A stretch of 64,000 nucleotides of DNA, taken from the NCBI GenBank assembly GCA_021769885.1, contig JAETSA010000007.1, forward strand, positions 62,001-126,000. Reading direction: 5' to 3'. This document shows positions 24,930 to 32,940 of this stretch, one piece after another. The position numbers and the translations under genes were made by a program. Under the pieces are notes generated by a model that did no database searches, was not told the origin of the DNA, and saw nothing but the letters and a program-made list of their open reading frames with translations. Origin of the DNA: Bacillota bacterium. Lineage in GTDB: Bacteria; Bacillota; Clostridia; Oscillospirales; Acutalibacteraceae. Each line of letters begins with the position of its first letter. The stretch's first letter is position 1.

Positions 24930-27146
24930 TCAGCCGTCCTCTACATTCACATTAGATTTAAAGTACACTGTGATTACACTGCCCTTTTCCGCTTCGCTTC
25001 CCGCGTCTAAGCTTTGCTTGTAAGAAAGCACTTCGCCCGAGTTGGTATTGCCCGCAATGCGAATGTTAAAGCCTGCGCTTATTGCAATGCGGTTCGCTTC
25101 GGCAATGGACAGATTGCAAAGATCCGGCACAACTGCCGTTTCTTTCGGCGTTTCGCCGTCCGTGTAAATTACAATTACGCCGCCGTTGCGCATCTGCTGC
25201 CCTGCGGCAGGTGTCTGCGCTACGACCTTGTCGCCGTTCCCGATCACACGCAGTGTGAACTTTGCGGCTTCATTCTTCGCCTCGCTGACCGTGCGCCCGA
25301 CAAGCGACGGTGCAACGGACGAGATGTTGGAAATTTCGTCGTCCTCATATTGCGGCTCGATGTTCAAATAGGTCAGTACCTTTTCAAGCAAAATGCCTGC
25401 AATCGGCGCCGCGACCTTACCGCCGCCGTGTTCGCCGACCGGCTCATCAATCGCAATCAAAATGGAAATCTGCGGATTGTCCGCGGGAGCAAAGCCTGCA
25501 AAGGACGCAATGTAAGCCCCCTCAATACCGATTTTTTCACTTGTACCGGTTTTGCCTGCAACGTGATAGCCTGCGACATACGCATTTTTACCCGTACCGA
25601 CAGAAACAACCTGCTCCATCATACCCGCCACCGTCGAGGCGGTTTTTTCGGAAACGACCTGGCGTTTCATTGTGGGCTCGGTCTTTTGCACAACATTGCC
25701 GTCGGCATCCAAATGCGCATCCACAACATACGGCTGCATCAGCTTGCCGCCGTTGGCAATCGTATTGATGGCGGTAATCATTTGAATGGGACTCACCTGA
25801 AAGGTCTGCCCGAAAGAGCTTGACGAAAGCTCGGAAATGCCCATTTTTTCCAATGCGTGATAAGTCTTTCCCGCAACGGGATTGGCTTCGGCAGGCAAAT
25901 CAATGCCTGTTTTTTCGGTGAACCCGAACGCATCAAAATATTTGTAGAAGTTATCCTTGCCGAGTTTTTGACCGATGGTAATGAAGAACGGGTTGCAGGA
26001 GTTCATTAAGCCTTGGGTCAAATCCTCGTGGCCGTGTCCGCCGTGCTTCCAGCATTTCTGATAGTTATTTGCGACCTGAATACCGCCCGTGCAGGTGAAA
26101 GTCGTGTTCAAATCGACGACGCCCTCTTCCAAAGCCCCTGCGGCAACTACGGTTTTAAATACCGAACCCGGCTCGTAGGTATCGCTGATGGAGCGGTTTC
26201 GCCATTGTGCAAACAGGGCATTGCTGGTATCCTGCGCACGTTGTTTTTCATCGACAATTGCCGCAATGGTATCGGCAAGCGTTTGGTTGGAAATGCGGCG
26301 CGGATTGTTGAGGTCAAAATCCGGCTTGCTGGACATTCCGAGCACAGCACCCGTATCCACATCCATAATGATGCCGTAGGCGTATTTTGCGCCCGTATCC
26401 ACCATTGCCTGCGTCAGACTCTGCTCCAAATAATACTGAATGACTTCGTCAATCGTCAGGACTAAACTTTCGCCGGGCTTTGCATCATAAGTCGTGGCGT
26501 AATCGCTGGACATAGAGCCCTGCCGTGCATTTTTCGCGGTAATCACGCGTCCCGAAACGCCTGTCAGCGTTTCGTCATATTGCATTTCGATACCGCCCAC
26601 GCCTTTGTCATCCGAATCGGTAAAACCGATTATAGTCGAAGCAAAGGAAGAATACGGGTAATACCGCTTGGTATCCGGGTCAATACCAATAACCGTAGAC
26701 AGCTTTGCATCCTTGTTTTCGTTGATATACGCCTTTAGCGCGTCTTTTACATCTGTTTCGACCTCGCCCGCGATTTTTTGATAATTCGTATTGGTTTTTT
26801 CAAGCTTCTTGCGCACATCCTCTTCGTCTGCGCCGACAATTTCGCAAAGTCCGCGCACAATCAGCTCCTTTTGCGTATCGTCCGCCACTTTAGAGGGATT
26901 GATATAAATCAGCCACGCCGAAGCACTTTTGGCAAGCACTTTCATATTTGAATCGTAAATCGTGCCGCGCTGTGCGGAAATCTTGGTGTCCGAAAGCTGA
27001 TTGCGCTCCGCCTTCAGACGGTTTTCTTCCCCGTCGACAATCGCCGCCTTGCCGAGCGCGCAAATGCCGTATACAAACGCGATGGAAATAAATATCAGCG
27101 CCCATCTTGCGCGCCGTGCCGTTTCTTTTGACGGTCTTGACTGCAT
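24930..27146 (-). CDS. Class B penicillin-binding protein with PASTA domains (FtsI/SpoVD type)
   Basis: A 738-residue transpeptidase. One N-terminal membrane anchor (about residues 13-35) is followed by a dimerisation domain. The penicillin-binding domain has the catalytic SVFK motif in YEPGSVFKT, SCN in MNSCNPF, and KTGT in VAGKTGTSEK. Two C-terminal PASTA domains (APSLVGRTVSEAK and VPDLCNLSIAEAN) sense lipid II or peptidoglycan. The start MQSRPSKETARR has GGAG 7 nt upstream. Its position after ftsL and before murE is that of pbpB/spoVD. A division or sporulation role cannot be separated here. Confidence 0.95.
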   Translation of the reverse strand: MQSRPSKETARRARWALIFISIAFVYGICALGKAAIVDGEENRLKAERNQLSDTKISAQRGTIYDSNMKVLAKSASAWLIYINPSKVADDTQKELIVRGLCEIVGADEEDVRKKLEKTNTNYQKIAGEVETDVKDALKAYINENKDAKLSTVIGIDPDTKRYYPYSSFASTIIGFTDSDDKGVGGIEMQYDETLTGVSGRVITAKNARQGSMSSDYATTYDAKPGESLVLTIDEVIQYYLEQSLTQAMVDTGAKYAYGIIMDVDTGAVLGMSSKPDFDLNNPRRISNQTLADTIAAIVDEKQRAQDTSNALFAQWRNRSISDTYEPGSVFKTVVAAGALEEGVVDLNTTFTCTGGIQVANNYQKCWKHGGHGHEDLTQGLMNSCNPFFITIGQKLGKDNFYKYFDAFGFTEKTGIDLPAEANPVAGKTYHALEKMGISELSSSSFGQTFQVSPIQMITAINTIANGGKLMQPYVVDAHLDADGNVVQKTEPTMKRQVVSEKTASTVAGMMEQVVSVGTGKNAYVAGYHVAGKTGTSEKIGIEGAYIASFAGFAPADNPQISILIAIDEPVGEHGGGKVAAPIAGILLEKVLTYLNIEPQYEDDEISNISSVAPSLVGRTVSEAKNEAAKFTLRVIGNGDKVVAQTPAAGQQMRNGGVIVIYTDGETPKETAVVPDLCNLSIAEANRIAISAGFNIRIAGNTNSGEVLSYKQSLDAGSEAEKGSVITVYFKSNVNVEDG

Positions 27147-27252
27147 ATCCGCACTCCTTTCTTTCAAAAACCGAAACTGCCTAAAAACACATCAAACGAG
27201 AGCTAAGACCTACAGTTTCCCCATAAGCCCGAACCCTCGTTCTATACGTATT

Positions 27253-27816
27253 TTATTCCGCCTTCAGATATTCCAGCAGTTTTTCCGTAAGGGTCGTTTC
27301 CCCTGTCGGTTTCACACTTTTTTGCCCGGACACGGAAACACTGTCCGCCCCCGACAAATCGATATATTCGATTTGGTACCCCTCCACCTTGGTCATACCC
27401 AAATCGTTCTTGGCGTAATTCTCCACTTTTTCAAGGGAAATCATAGAATCCAGTGCCGCGTTCAGCCGCACGGTTTCCGCCTGTGCAAGCGAAAGCTCTG
27501 CTGTGGCGGTGTCAACCTCCCGTGTCAGCTCGTCCACACGCAAGCGGCTGTATAAAAGCCATGCGAACATCCCTAAGAACACCAAGGATATACACAAAAT
27601 CGCCGTTGCACGAAACGCGTTTTCCCGCATTTCTTCGCGTGCCTGTCGAACGCTTTTCTTTTTGCGCCGCACCAATTCCATTTTCGGCTTTTGCGGATTC
27701 TGCCCCTCAAACGGCGGCATTTCCACAATTTTGCGCGCGGCGGTTTGGCTGTAAGCCGAGGGTTTCGGCTCGAAACGCGCAAAATCCACATCCGAATATT
27801 TTGAATAGTTCGCCAT
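27253..27816 (-). CDS. ftsL: FtsL-like cell division protein
   Basis: A 187-residue bitopic protein. About 65 cytoplasmic residues rich in Lys/Arg (RRKKKSVRQAREEM) precede one membrane span (ATAILCISLVFLGMFAWLLY). A short extracytoplasmic coiled coil follows (VDELTREVDTATAELSLAQAE), then VENYAKNDLGMTKV, a FtsL/DivIC-type motif. Identification rests on topology and on position between rsmH and the PBP gene. FtsL sequences are poorly conserved. The long polar C-terminal tail is unusual for the family. Confidence 0.85.
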   Translation of the reverse strand: MANYSKYSDVDFARFEPKPSAYSQTAARKIVEMPPFEGQNPQKPKMELVRRKKKSVRQAREEMRENAFRATAILCISLVFLGMFAWLLYSRLRVDELTREVDTATAELSLAQAETVRLNAALDSMISLEKVENYAKNDLGMTKVEGYQIEYIDLSGADSVSVSGQKSVKPTGETTLTEKLLEYLKAE

Positions 27817-27871
27817 AATCCTTTCTCCAATCTATATCTATGTAAAGGTGTAATCAGTCGTAAAGGTATAA

Positions 27872-28792
27872 TCAGTCTTTTAATTTGCGCACACTGCGCA
27901 GTCTTGCACTGCGGGAGCGCGGATTTTCCTGCAACTCCGCGGCGGTGGGGGCTGTGCCCTTTTCGGTTATTTCGCCGCGCGGCGTATTGCCGCAAACGCA
28001 GACGGGAAATTCCTTCGGGCAGGTGCAGCCCTGCGAGAAGGTACGAAACCGCTGTTTGACCATTCTGTCCTCTAAAGAATGGAATGTGATGATTGATAAA
28101 ATGCCGCCGACCCGAAGTGCGCCGAACATATCATCCAATGCCGAATCCAACTGCCGAAGCTCGCCGTTGACTTCAATGCGTATCGCCTGAAAGGTGCGGC
28201 GTGCAGGGTGCGTGTCGCGCATTGCCTTTTGCGGCATAGAGCGTTTAATCACGTCAATCAGCTCAAAGGTCGTTTCAATCGGCTGCGTCTCGCGCTGTGC
28301 GCAGATGTTATGTGCAATGCTTTTTGCGAATTTCTCTTCGCCGTATTCGCGCAAAATACGCGCCAGCTCCGCTTCACTGTATGTATTCACGACATCCCGT
28401 GCGGAAAGTCCTGTTTTGCTCATACGCATATCCAGCGGTGCGTCCTTATGAAAAGAAAATCCGCGTTCAGCGGTATCCAACTGATGCGAACTGACGCCGA
28501 GATCGGCAAGAATGCCGTCGGCGCGCGCACCGTCCAAAATCTGTGTTATATTGTCAAAGGTATCCTGCACCAGGCGCACACGTGCGTCTTTACCGATGCG
28601 TTCTCTTAGAATCTCCATCGCTTCGGGGTCGCGGTCAATGGCAATCAGCCGTCCGCGCGCCGACAGATGGGAAAGAATCGCGCTCGAATGCCCGCCGCCG
28701 CCTGCGGTACAGTCCACATACAGCCCGTTAGGGTTGATTTCAAGAGATTCTATCGTTTCGTGAAATAAAACGGGAATATGTGTAAACTCCAT
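27872..28792 (-). CDS. rsmH: 16S rRNA m4C1402 methyltransferase
   Basis: A 306-residue SAM-dependent methyltransferase (formerly mraW) that N4-methylates C1402 of 16S rRNA. It has HIPVLFHETIESL at the start, the SAM motif VDCTAGGGGHSSAIL (27-41), ILADLGVSSHQLD near 95 and ITFHSLEDRMVKQ near 228. It is the second gene of the dcw cluster, 15 nt after mraZ. Confidence 0.97.
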   Translation of the reverse strand: MEFTHIPVLFHETIESLEINPNGLYVDCTAGGGGHSSAILSHLSARGRLIAIDRDPEAMEILRERIGKDARVRLVQDTFDNITQILDGARADGILADLGVSSHQLDTAERGFSFHKDAPLDMRMSKTGLSARDVVNTYSEAELARILREYGEEKFAKSIAHNICAQRETQPIETTFELIDVIKRSMPQKAMRDTHPARRTFQAIRIEVNGELRQLDSALDDMFGALRVGGILSIITFHSLEDRMVKQRFRTFSQGCTCPKEFPVCVCGNTPRGEITEKGTAPTAAELQENPRSRSARLRSVRKLKD

Positions 28793-28807
28793 AGACTTGC
28801 ACTCCCG

Positions 28808-29254
28808 TTAGAACTCGACATCCGAATACATTTCGATCATTTCCGACTGACGTTCCAGCTCCGCATTGCGTGTGTCGGTGTCCCAAATTTCCAAACGCTT
28901 ACCGGTACCCGCAATGGTCACCGACTTTTTTAAGCCGATTTTTTTGCAGAAATCCGCGCGGATGGTAATGCGCCCCTGCTTGTCCGTTTCGACAGGAACT
29001 ACATTGCCGAACATCACACGTTCGTAATTTCGATCGTTTTTGGAAATAATTTGCTGTGCAACCTCCTCCCAACGTTCGGGGCTGTAAATATACAGGCACT
29101 TCTCCCGCAGGGGATGGAACAGATAAAAGGAGGTGCCCACGGTTTCGCGCACCTTCGCCGGGATAAACAGACGGTTTTTCGCGTCCAGCGTATGCTCATA
29201 GGTATTGGAAAATCTCGAAAAGTCAAATTCCCGATTTTCGGCAAGTTCGCTCAT
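28808..29254 (-). CDS. mraZ: Transcriptional regulator MraZ
   Basis: A 148-residue protein with two AbrB-like/SpoVT half domains, each with its DxxxR signature (DAKNR near 25 and DKQGR near 92). MraZ forms rings and binds repeats in its own promoter to control the dcw operon. It is the first gene of the cluster, and GTGGT-type repeats lie directly upstream. The N-terminal 15 residues (MSELAENREFDFSRF) are slightly longer than usual. AAAGGGGGAT provides the ribosome-binding site. Confidence 0.97.
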   Translation of the reverse strand: MSELAENREFDFSRFSNTYEHTLDAKNRLFIPAKVRETVGTSFYLFHPLREKCLYIYSPERWEEVAQQIISKNDRNYERVMFGNVVPVETDKQGRITIRADFCKKIGLKKSVTIAGTGKRLEIWDTDTRNAELERQSEMIEMYSDVEF

Positions 29255-29293
29255 AGTTTATCCCCCTTTCGTTCCACTGAAATTCAAAGTTGC

Positions 29294-29339
29294 ACCACTT
29301 TTTGACTTTGAAGTTGATTCTGCCACCACTTTGTACCAC
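29294..29339 (-). promoter_or_regulatory. MraZ operator boxes
   Basis: Three GTGGT pentamers on the minus strand, at 29335-29339, 29325-29329 and 29294-29298. The first two are 10 bp apart (one helical turn) and the third is 31 bp further on. MraZ is known to bind short direct repeats of this kind between the -10 box and mraZ. Confidence 0.7.
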
Positions 29340-29340
29340 C

Positions 29341-29369
29341 ATTATACAAAAGGCTTTTCCTTTTTGCAA
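29341..29369 (-). promoter_or_regulatory. Promoter of the dcw cluster
   Basis: TTGCAA, a 17-nt spacer and a perfect TATAAT, immediately upstream of the MraZ boxes and about 87 nt before the mraZ start. It is the strongest sigma-A match before the 14-kb cluster. Confidence 0.8.
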
Positions 29370-29469
29370 TAGTTTTTCAGAAAAAAATCCGAGAAATTTT
29401 TATGCGATTTCCATATTCTTCCTGCGATTTTACTGTGGAATTCGCGCACAAAAAGTATATCTTCCGCCC

Positions 29470-29555
29470 ACGCGCGCATATTTCGAAAAAAAGCACAATA
29501 TATAGACGTGCAGAAAAAAAGGCAACAAAAAAAGAGCCGTGCAAAACGACTCTTT
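29470..29555. repeat. Direct repeat DR1 (left flank of the zinc-ribbon island)
   Basis: About 85 bp that reappear at 32851-32935, offset by 3,380 bp, with the core AAGCACAATATATAGACGTG followed by AGAAAAAAAGGCAACAAAA and a hairpin (AAAGAGCCG, CGACTCTTT). The two copies bracket a clearly more AT-rich segment. The hairpin plus A/T tracts could also act as a terminator for mraZ-facing or island transcription. Confidence 0.75.
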
Positions 29556-29600
29556 AGAATATGCGCATAGGCGAAACAAAGAAAAGCGCACAAAATAATT

Positions 29601-29635
29601 GCCCGCATCCAAACCGATGCGGTCACCTTAAGCAA
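29601..29635. repeat. Solo terminal hairpin of the structured element
   Basis: CCGCATC, a 6-nt loop, GATGCGG, then TCACCTTAA. This matches the right end of the element at 12591-12622, which has the same stem sense and the same TCACCTTAA tail with a different loop. No body of the element is attached. Confidence 0.5.
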
Positions 29636-29643
29636 AACAGCCC

Positions 29644-29838
29644 TTAAAAAAACTCATTATTCATAATAGTGACGAGTTTTCTGCCGATTTCTTTCGTTAT
29701 ATGTATTGTGTCATGCGTTGTTGTTCGTATTATTAATATATTATCTACAATCTCATATGTTGCAGTGCTATCAGTCACACCATTTAATGTCGTTTCTGCA
29801 AGACTGCTGTGTCTTTCTAATCGAGTTATAATTGACAT
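29644..29838 (-). CDS. Small hypothetical protein
   Basis: A 64-residue ORF with an AGAGGG site 5-6 nt before the ATG. The sequence (SIITRLERHSSLAETTLNG... ending RKLVTIMNNEFF) has no family I recognise. It has no signal peptide or membrane span. It is the most distal gene, on the same strand, of the AT-rich island between the direct repeats, 75 nt after the first zinc-ribbon gene. The Thr-rich beta-like middle (TATYEIVDNILIIRTTTHDTI) could be a small beta domain. Confidence 0.5.
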   Translation of the reverse strand: MSIITRLERHSSLAETTLNGVTDSTATYEIVDNILIIRTTTHDTIHITKEIGRKLVTIMNNEFF

Positions 29839-29913
29839 AAAATCCCTCTTAAAATTATTTCGTAAATATTATAAATAAATGCAAGGCTTATAAGTCTTAT
29901 CCGCGAAAAATTA

Positions 29914-30453
29914 TCAAGTACAGCATAATGGGCAGTAGTAGAAACAATCTTTATATCGTACCGTTTGACCATAACTATTTGTTCCTGCACTTTGATTGGG
30001 TTTTACACGGATTACCTCAGCATTAAAAGCATCTGCAACTTTTTGACAACAAGATTTGTTTTTATGCATATATCCGTCCACTTGTAAGGTAGCCGCATTA
30101 AAAGATGAAAATTTTGCTACATAATACGAAGAATCGAAAAGAGCACCAAACCAATCACTATAAGTGCTCAAAATAAGAATAATTGCAATAATTGTACCAA
30201 CCCCACTCATCAAACCGCCTTTCGTCTTTTTTCTTCGTGCAACAGGTTGTGTGTTATTTTTCATTGCAACACCAGCATTTGTATCTGCAACCGTCTGCGT
30301 ATTGTTGCAATACGGACAAGGTGTCTCACTAATCGTATTTCCGCATTTTGCGCATCTCCACTTATGTACTGCAACAGGTGCACCGCATTTGGGACAGCAT
30401 TTTGCCCTGTCGGATATTTCTGCCGAGCATTCCGGACATCTGATTAAAGCCAT
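29914..30453 (-). CDS. Zinc-ribbon membrane protein
   Basis: A 179-residue protein. Residues 1-50 hold two Cys4 zinc ribbons: MALIRCPECSAEISDRAKC with CPKCG, then WRCAKCGN with CPYCNN. A basic linker (ARRKKTKGG) precedes one membrane span (GVGTIIAIILILSTY). The outer part ends in a Cys cluster (DCFYYCPLCCT). AAGGAG lies 8 nt before the start. It shares its opening with the two neighbouring proteins, so the three are paralogous in their zinc ribbons. Function unknown. Confidence 0.8.
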   Translation of the reverse strand: MALIRCPECSAEISDRAKCCPKCGAPVAVHKWRCAKCGNTISETPCPYCNNTQTVADTNAGVAMKNNTQPVARRKKTKGGLMSGVGTIIAIILILSTYSDWFGALFDSSYYVAKFSSFNAATLQVDGYMHKNKSCCQKVADAFNAEVIRVKPNQSAGTNSYGQTVRYKDCFYYCPLCCT

Positions 30454-30507
30454 ACTGCATACTCCTTCGTTATAAATTTCTTTTCCGTAATGTATACAAT
30501 TCCGTTC

Positions 30508-32007
30508 TCAACCGTTCAATTTCAACCACAACGCCGGTCGAACGCCTCCGTATCCATCGACATAATACCCTTCTGTATTGACACTACCGCCATTATATAC
30601 ACCGGCAGCACACGTCTTGTCGCCTCCCGGCGAACGTAGCCACCACACTGTATCCAGCATTACATATTTCGGTATCGTTATATCATAACGGTTTGCTTCA
30701 TCAATGCTTAATAAAAACACTTTGTCCCTTGTCGGATTGCCGCCCGGCGTCTCAAATTGCGGATTATTGGGATTGGAATTTGTCACTTCAACAATCCTGT
30801 TTCTATCCTCTTCCGAAAAGCGATTATAAAATTCGTTATTCAAATACTTACGAAGAGAGCAATTTTCCCACGTGATATCTTCTGAATTGTTATGATACGG
30901 TAGTTGACCGATTATATCTTCCGTTATAATTAGCGCGTTCTCTCCTTGGATGTCCAATACCTTCCAATCGTAGTCTCCAAGGGAAATTGCGTCTCCTACG
31001 GATACTGCGTTATTCGATTTTCCATCTCCACGAGAGGGAAAAATGGGAAAATCGGGGAAGTCATATTCTTCAGGCGCGCTTGTATTGCTATCAACATCAT
31101 TATCTACTATATTTAATGCATCCGTCGGTCTTGAGTGGTCCGGCGATTGAGCATTCGTTTTTTCCGGAGATGTCTCCGGACGCTTCACACTGTAATTAGA
31201 ATCCGCAGTATCTTCCACATCTGTAAACTCAAATTCATCAATAATAACATCATAGAGCACAAGCAATCCCATAGTGGTTGTATCATTAGTGGCATCCAAA
31301 CAATAACCCCATACAGCATCCGCTACGCCATCTCTGCCTATACTAAAATAATCATCCATTATCCCGGCATAGTGGCGTGATGCAGGTTTAGCCCCGACAA
31401 TCTCAATACTCGCATGGTCGGCTTCCACAGACGTCCAAAAACCGCCTATATCTCCATAAAAAGATATAATTTCTCTTGCAACCTCTTCCGGTAATTCATC
31501 CGTTTCGTTCGTTGGCAATCGTGGATTTGCACATCCGTTAAGATGTTTACCACGTGCCGCACTATTGCATTCGCTAAAATTTCCGCTGAAATCATACGGA
31601 ACTAATATTTTATTTTCGCCGGCAACATAAGCAACCGTTCCATCTACAGTAATTTTGTTACCAATAGCGCCCATAGCAACCGTGTTATCTTCTTTGCTTT
31701 TATCACTTAATAAATATCCATTCCCTGATAAGATGTGTAAAAGCACGGCTATCATTGCAACCAAAATAATGGAAAGCACACCTATTACGGCAAATGTTAT
31801 TTCTTTTTTCCGTTTATTTTTTAGATTATGGGAAATTTTAACATTAGCATCCTGTCGGTTGCTGTCCGTATCATGAGCTGATGACGATAAAAATGCTTCA
31901 ACACTATTTACAGCAGTTGATTTTTCTAACGGGCATCCGCAGTGGATACACTTTTTCGCTTGATCAGATATACTTTTACCGCATTCCGGGCAATTTATCA
32001 ACGCCAT
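30508..32007 (-). CDS. Zinc-ribbon membrane protein with C-terminal DUF6273 domain
   Basis: A 499-residue protein. Residues 1-27 are a zinc ribbon (MALINCPECGKS, CIHCGCP). One membrane span lies near 70-92 (ITFAVIGVLSIILVAMIAVLL). The middle extracytoplasmic part (about 110-260) is unassigned and followed by a Ser/Asp-rich linker. The last 165 residues match the DUF6273 pattern: LGDYDWKVLDIQGENALIIT, WENCSLRKYLNNEFY, and WWLRSPG with GVRPALWLKL at the end. DUF6273 is a lectin-like or formylglycine-enzyme-like surface fold often found in Clostridia. GGAGGG lies 6 nt before the ATG. Confidence 0.85.
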   Translation of the reverse strand: MALINCPECGKSISDQAKKCIHCGCPLEKSTAVNSVEAFLSSSAHDTDSNRQDANVKISHNLKNKRKKEITFAVIGVLSIILVAMIAVLLHILSGNGYLLSDKSKEDNTVAMGAIGNKITVDGTVAYVAGENKILVPYDFSGNFSECNSAARGKHLNGCANPRLPTNETDELPEEVAREIISFYGDIGGFWTSVEADHASIEIVGAKPASRHYAGIMDDYFSIGRDGVADAVWGYCLDATNDTTTMGLLVLYDVIIDEFEFTDVEDTADSNYSVKRPETSPEKTNAQSPDHSRPTDALNIVDNDVDSNTSAPEEYDFPDFPIFPSRGDGKSNNAVSVGDAISLGDYDWKVLDIQGENALIITEDIIGQLPYHNNSEDITWENCSLRKYLNNEFYNRFSEEDRNRIVEVTNSNPNNPQFETPGGNPTRDKVFLLSIDEANRYDITIPKYVMLDTVWWLRSPGGDKTCAAGVYNGGSVNTEGYYVDGYGGVRPALWLKLNG

Positions 32008-32021
32008 GGAAATCCCTCCGA

Positions 32022-32384
32022 TTATACCTTTACAATATAGATACCGTTATCACCATTCGCCAGCCCAATTGAAAACTGACTGACACTGTCGGCAGGTGCG
32101 AATGCTTCTTTAAGCGGCGTAAAGCCACCACTGTAGCAAACGTAAAATGACGTATCCGTATCGATTCCAATTTCAATAGAATCATTCGCTTTTAGAGTGG
32201 CTATAACTAACCCGTTTTCGTCTTTTACAGTATATCTCCCCAACTGTCCTATAAAATCATTGGACGTTCGAAAAATCACTTTTCCTTTTGAGATTTGTTC
32301 CTGAATCGGAAACCCGCAATGAATACACGTTTGTGCATTGCTTGATATATCCCTTTTACATTCCGGACATTTAATCAAAGCCAT
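32022..32384 (-). CDS. Zinc-ribbon protein
   Basis: A 120-residue protein with an N-terminal zinc ribbon (MALIKCPECKRDISSNA, CIHCGFP) and an 80-residue beta-rich domain (VIFRTSNDFIGQLGRYTVKDENG...). It has no membrane span. The second in-frame ATG was chosen because AAAGGA lies at the right distance. It is the first gene of the three zinc-ribbon genes, 14 nt ahead of the next, and faces a divergent XRE gene across three operators. Function unknown. Confidence 0.8.
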   Translation of the reverse strand: MALIKCPECKRDISSNAQTCIHCGFPIQEQISKGKVIFRTSNDFIGQLGRYTVKDENGLVIATLKANDSIEIGIDTDTSFYVCYSGGFTPLKEAFAPADSVSQFSIGLANGDNGIYIVKV

Positions 32385-32455
32385 AAACAACATCCTTTCC
32401 TATATTATAAATCAAAGCTTTCTTTGTTCCTAACGTCAAAGCATTCTAATCATAT

Positions 32456-32484
32456 AGAATATTTCTTTCTACACGATAATACAA
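32456..32484 (-). promoter_or_regulatory. Candidate promoter of the zinc-ribbon operon
   Basis: TTGTAT (32479-32484), a 17-nt spacer and TATTCT (32456-32461) on the minus strand. The -35 box overlaps the first operator, so a bound repressor would block it. Confidence 0.5.
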
Positions 32485-32540
32485 CAAACGATGTATTTTG
32501 TCAACAACATATGTTGTATTTGAAAAACAACATTCATTGT
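32481..32540. promoter_or_regulatory. Three evenly spaced repressor operators
   Basis: Three 14-bp sites: ACAACAAACGATGT (32481-32494), ACAACATATGTTGT (32504-32517, a perfect palindrome) and ACAACATTCATTGT (32527-32540). Their centres are exactly 23 bp apart. They lie in the divergent gap between the zinc-ribbon operon and the small XRE gene, a typical place for CI/Cro-like binding and autoregulation. Confidence 0.75.
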
Positions 32541-32570
32541 ATTGTGTAATAATAAATCCGAGGTGATTTG

Positions 32571-32789
32571 ATGCAATATTATCCGCGCCTACGGGATTTA
32601 CGGGAAGATATGGATTTAACGCAGGAGCAGTTGGTGCAAAAGCTTCATATGCACAAAACAACGTATACAAATTATGAGCAAGGTAAGCGCGAGCCGCCGT
32701 TTGAGTTAATTATCAAGCTGGCAAAGCTATATCAAGTCAGCATTGATTATATTGCGGGGCTCACCGATAATCCGTCGATTAAAAAATAA
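32571..32789 (+). CDS. Small XRE-family repressor
   Basis: A 72-residue Cro/CI helix-turn-helix protein consisting of little more than the DNA-binding domain (LRDLREDMDLTQEQLVQKLHMHKTTYTNYEQGKREPPF) and a short tail (QVSIDYIAGLTDN). The ATG has GAGGTGA 4 nt upstream; a TTG one codon earlier is less likely. It is divergent from the zinc-ribbon operon, with three spaced operators in between. It probably regulates itself and that operon. Confidence 0.9.
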   Translation: MQYYPRLRDLREDMDLTQEQLVQKLHMHKTTYTNYEQGKREPPFELIIKLAKLYQVSIDYIAGLTDNPSIKK

Positions 32790-32850
32790 CTATTTTGGTT
32801 TTTCGCCGCACAGACCGTTTTCACTGTCTGTGCGGTTTGTTTTTAAGCCG

Positions 32851-32935
32851 TGCGCGCAAATCTCAGAAAAAAGCACAATATATAGACGTGTAGAAAAAAA
32901 GGCAACAAAAAAAGAGCCGCAGATACGACTCTTTA
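32851..32935. repeat. Direct repeat DR2 (right flank of the zinc-ribbon island)
   Basis: Second copy of the 85-bp repeat at 29470-29555, in the same orientation, including the AAAGAGCCG / CGACTCTTT hairpin. A third, partial hairpin (AAAGAGTCG with GACTCTTT) stands at 33136-33163. Confidence 0.75.
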
Positions 32936-32940
32936 CAGCG

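Noticed and set aside
29342-29635. 97-residue frame upstream of mraZ on the minus strand
   Set aside because: It overlaps the dcw promoter and the direct repeat, and its hydrophobic Phe/Cys/Leu runs come from A-rich DNA read in reverse; the good promoter and operator explain the region.
32571-32789. Prophage immunity region
   Set aside because: The CI/Cro-like repressor and triple operator look phage-like, but no integrase, portal, terminase or lysis gene is seen in the window.
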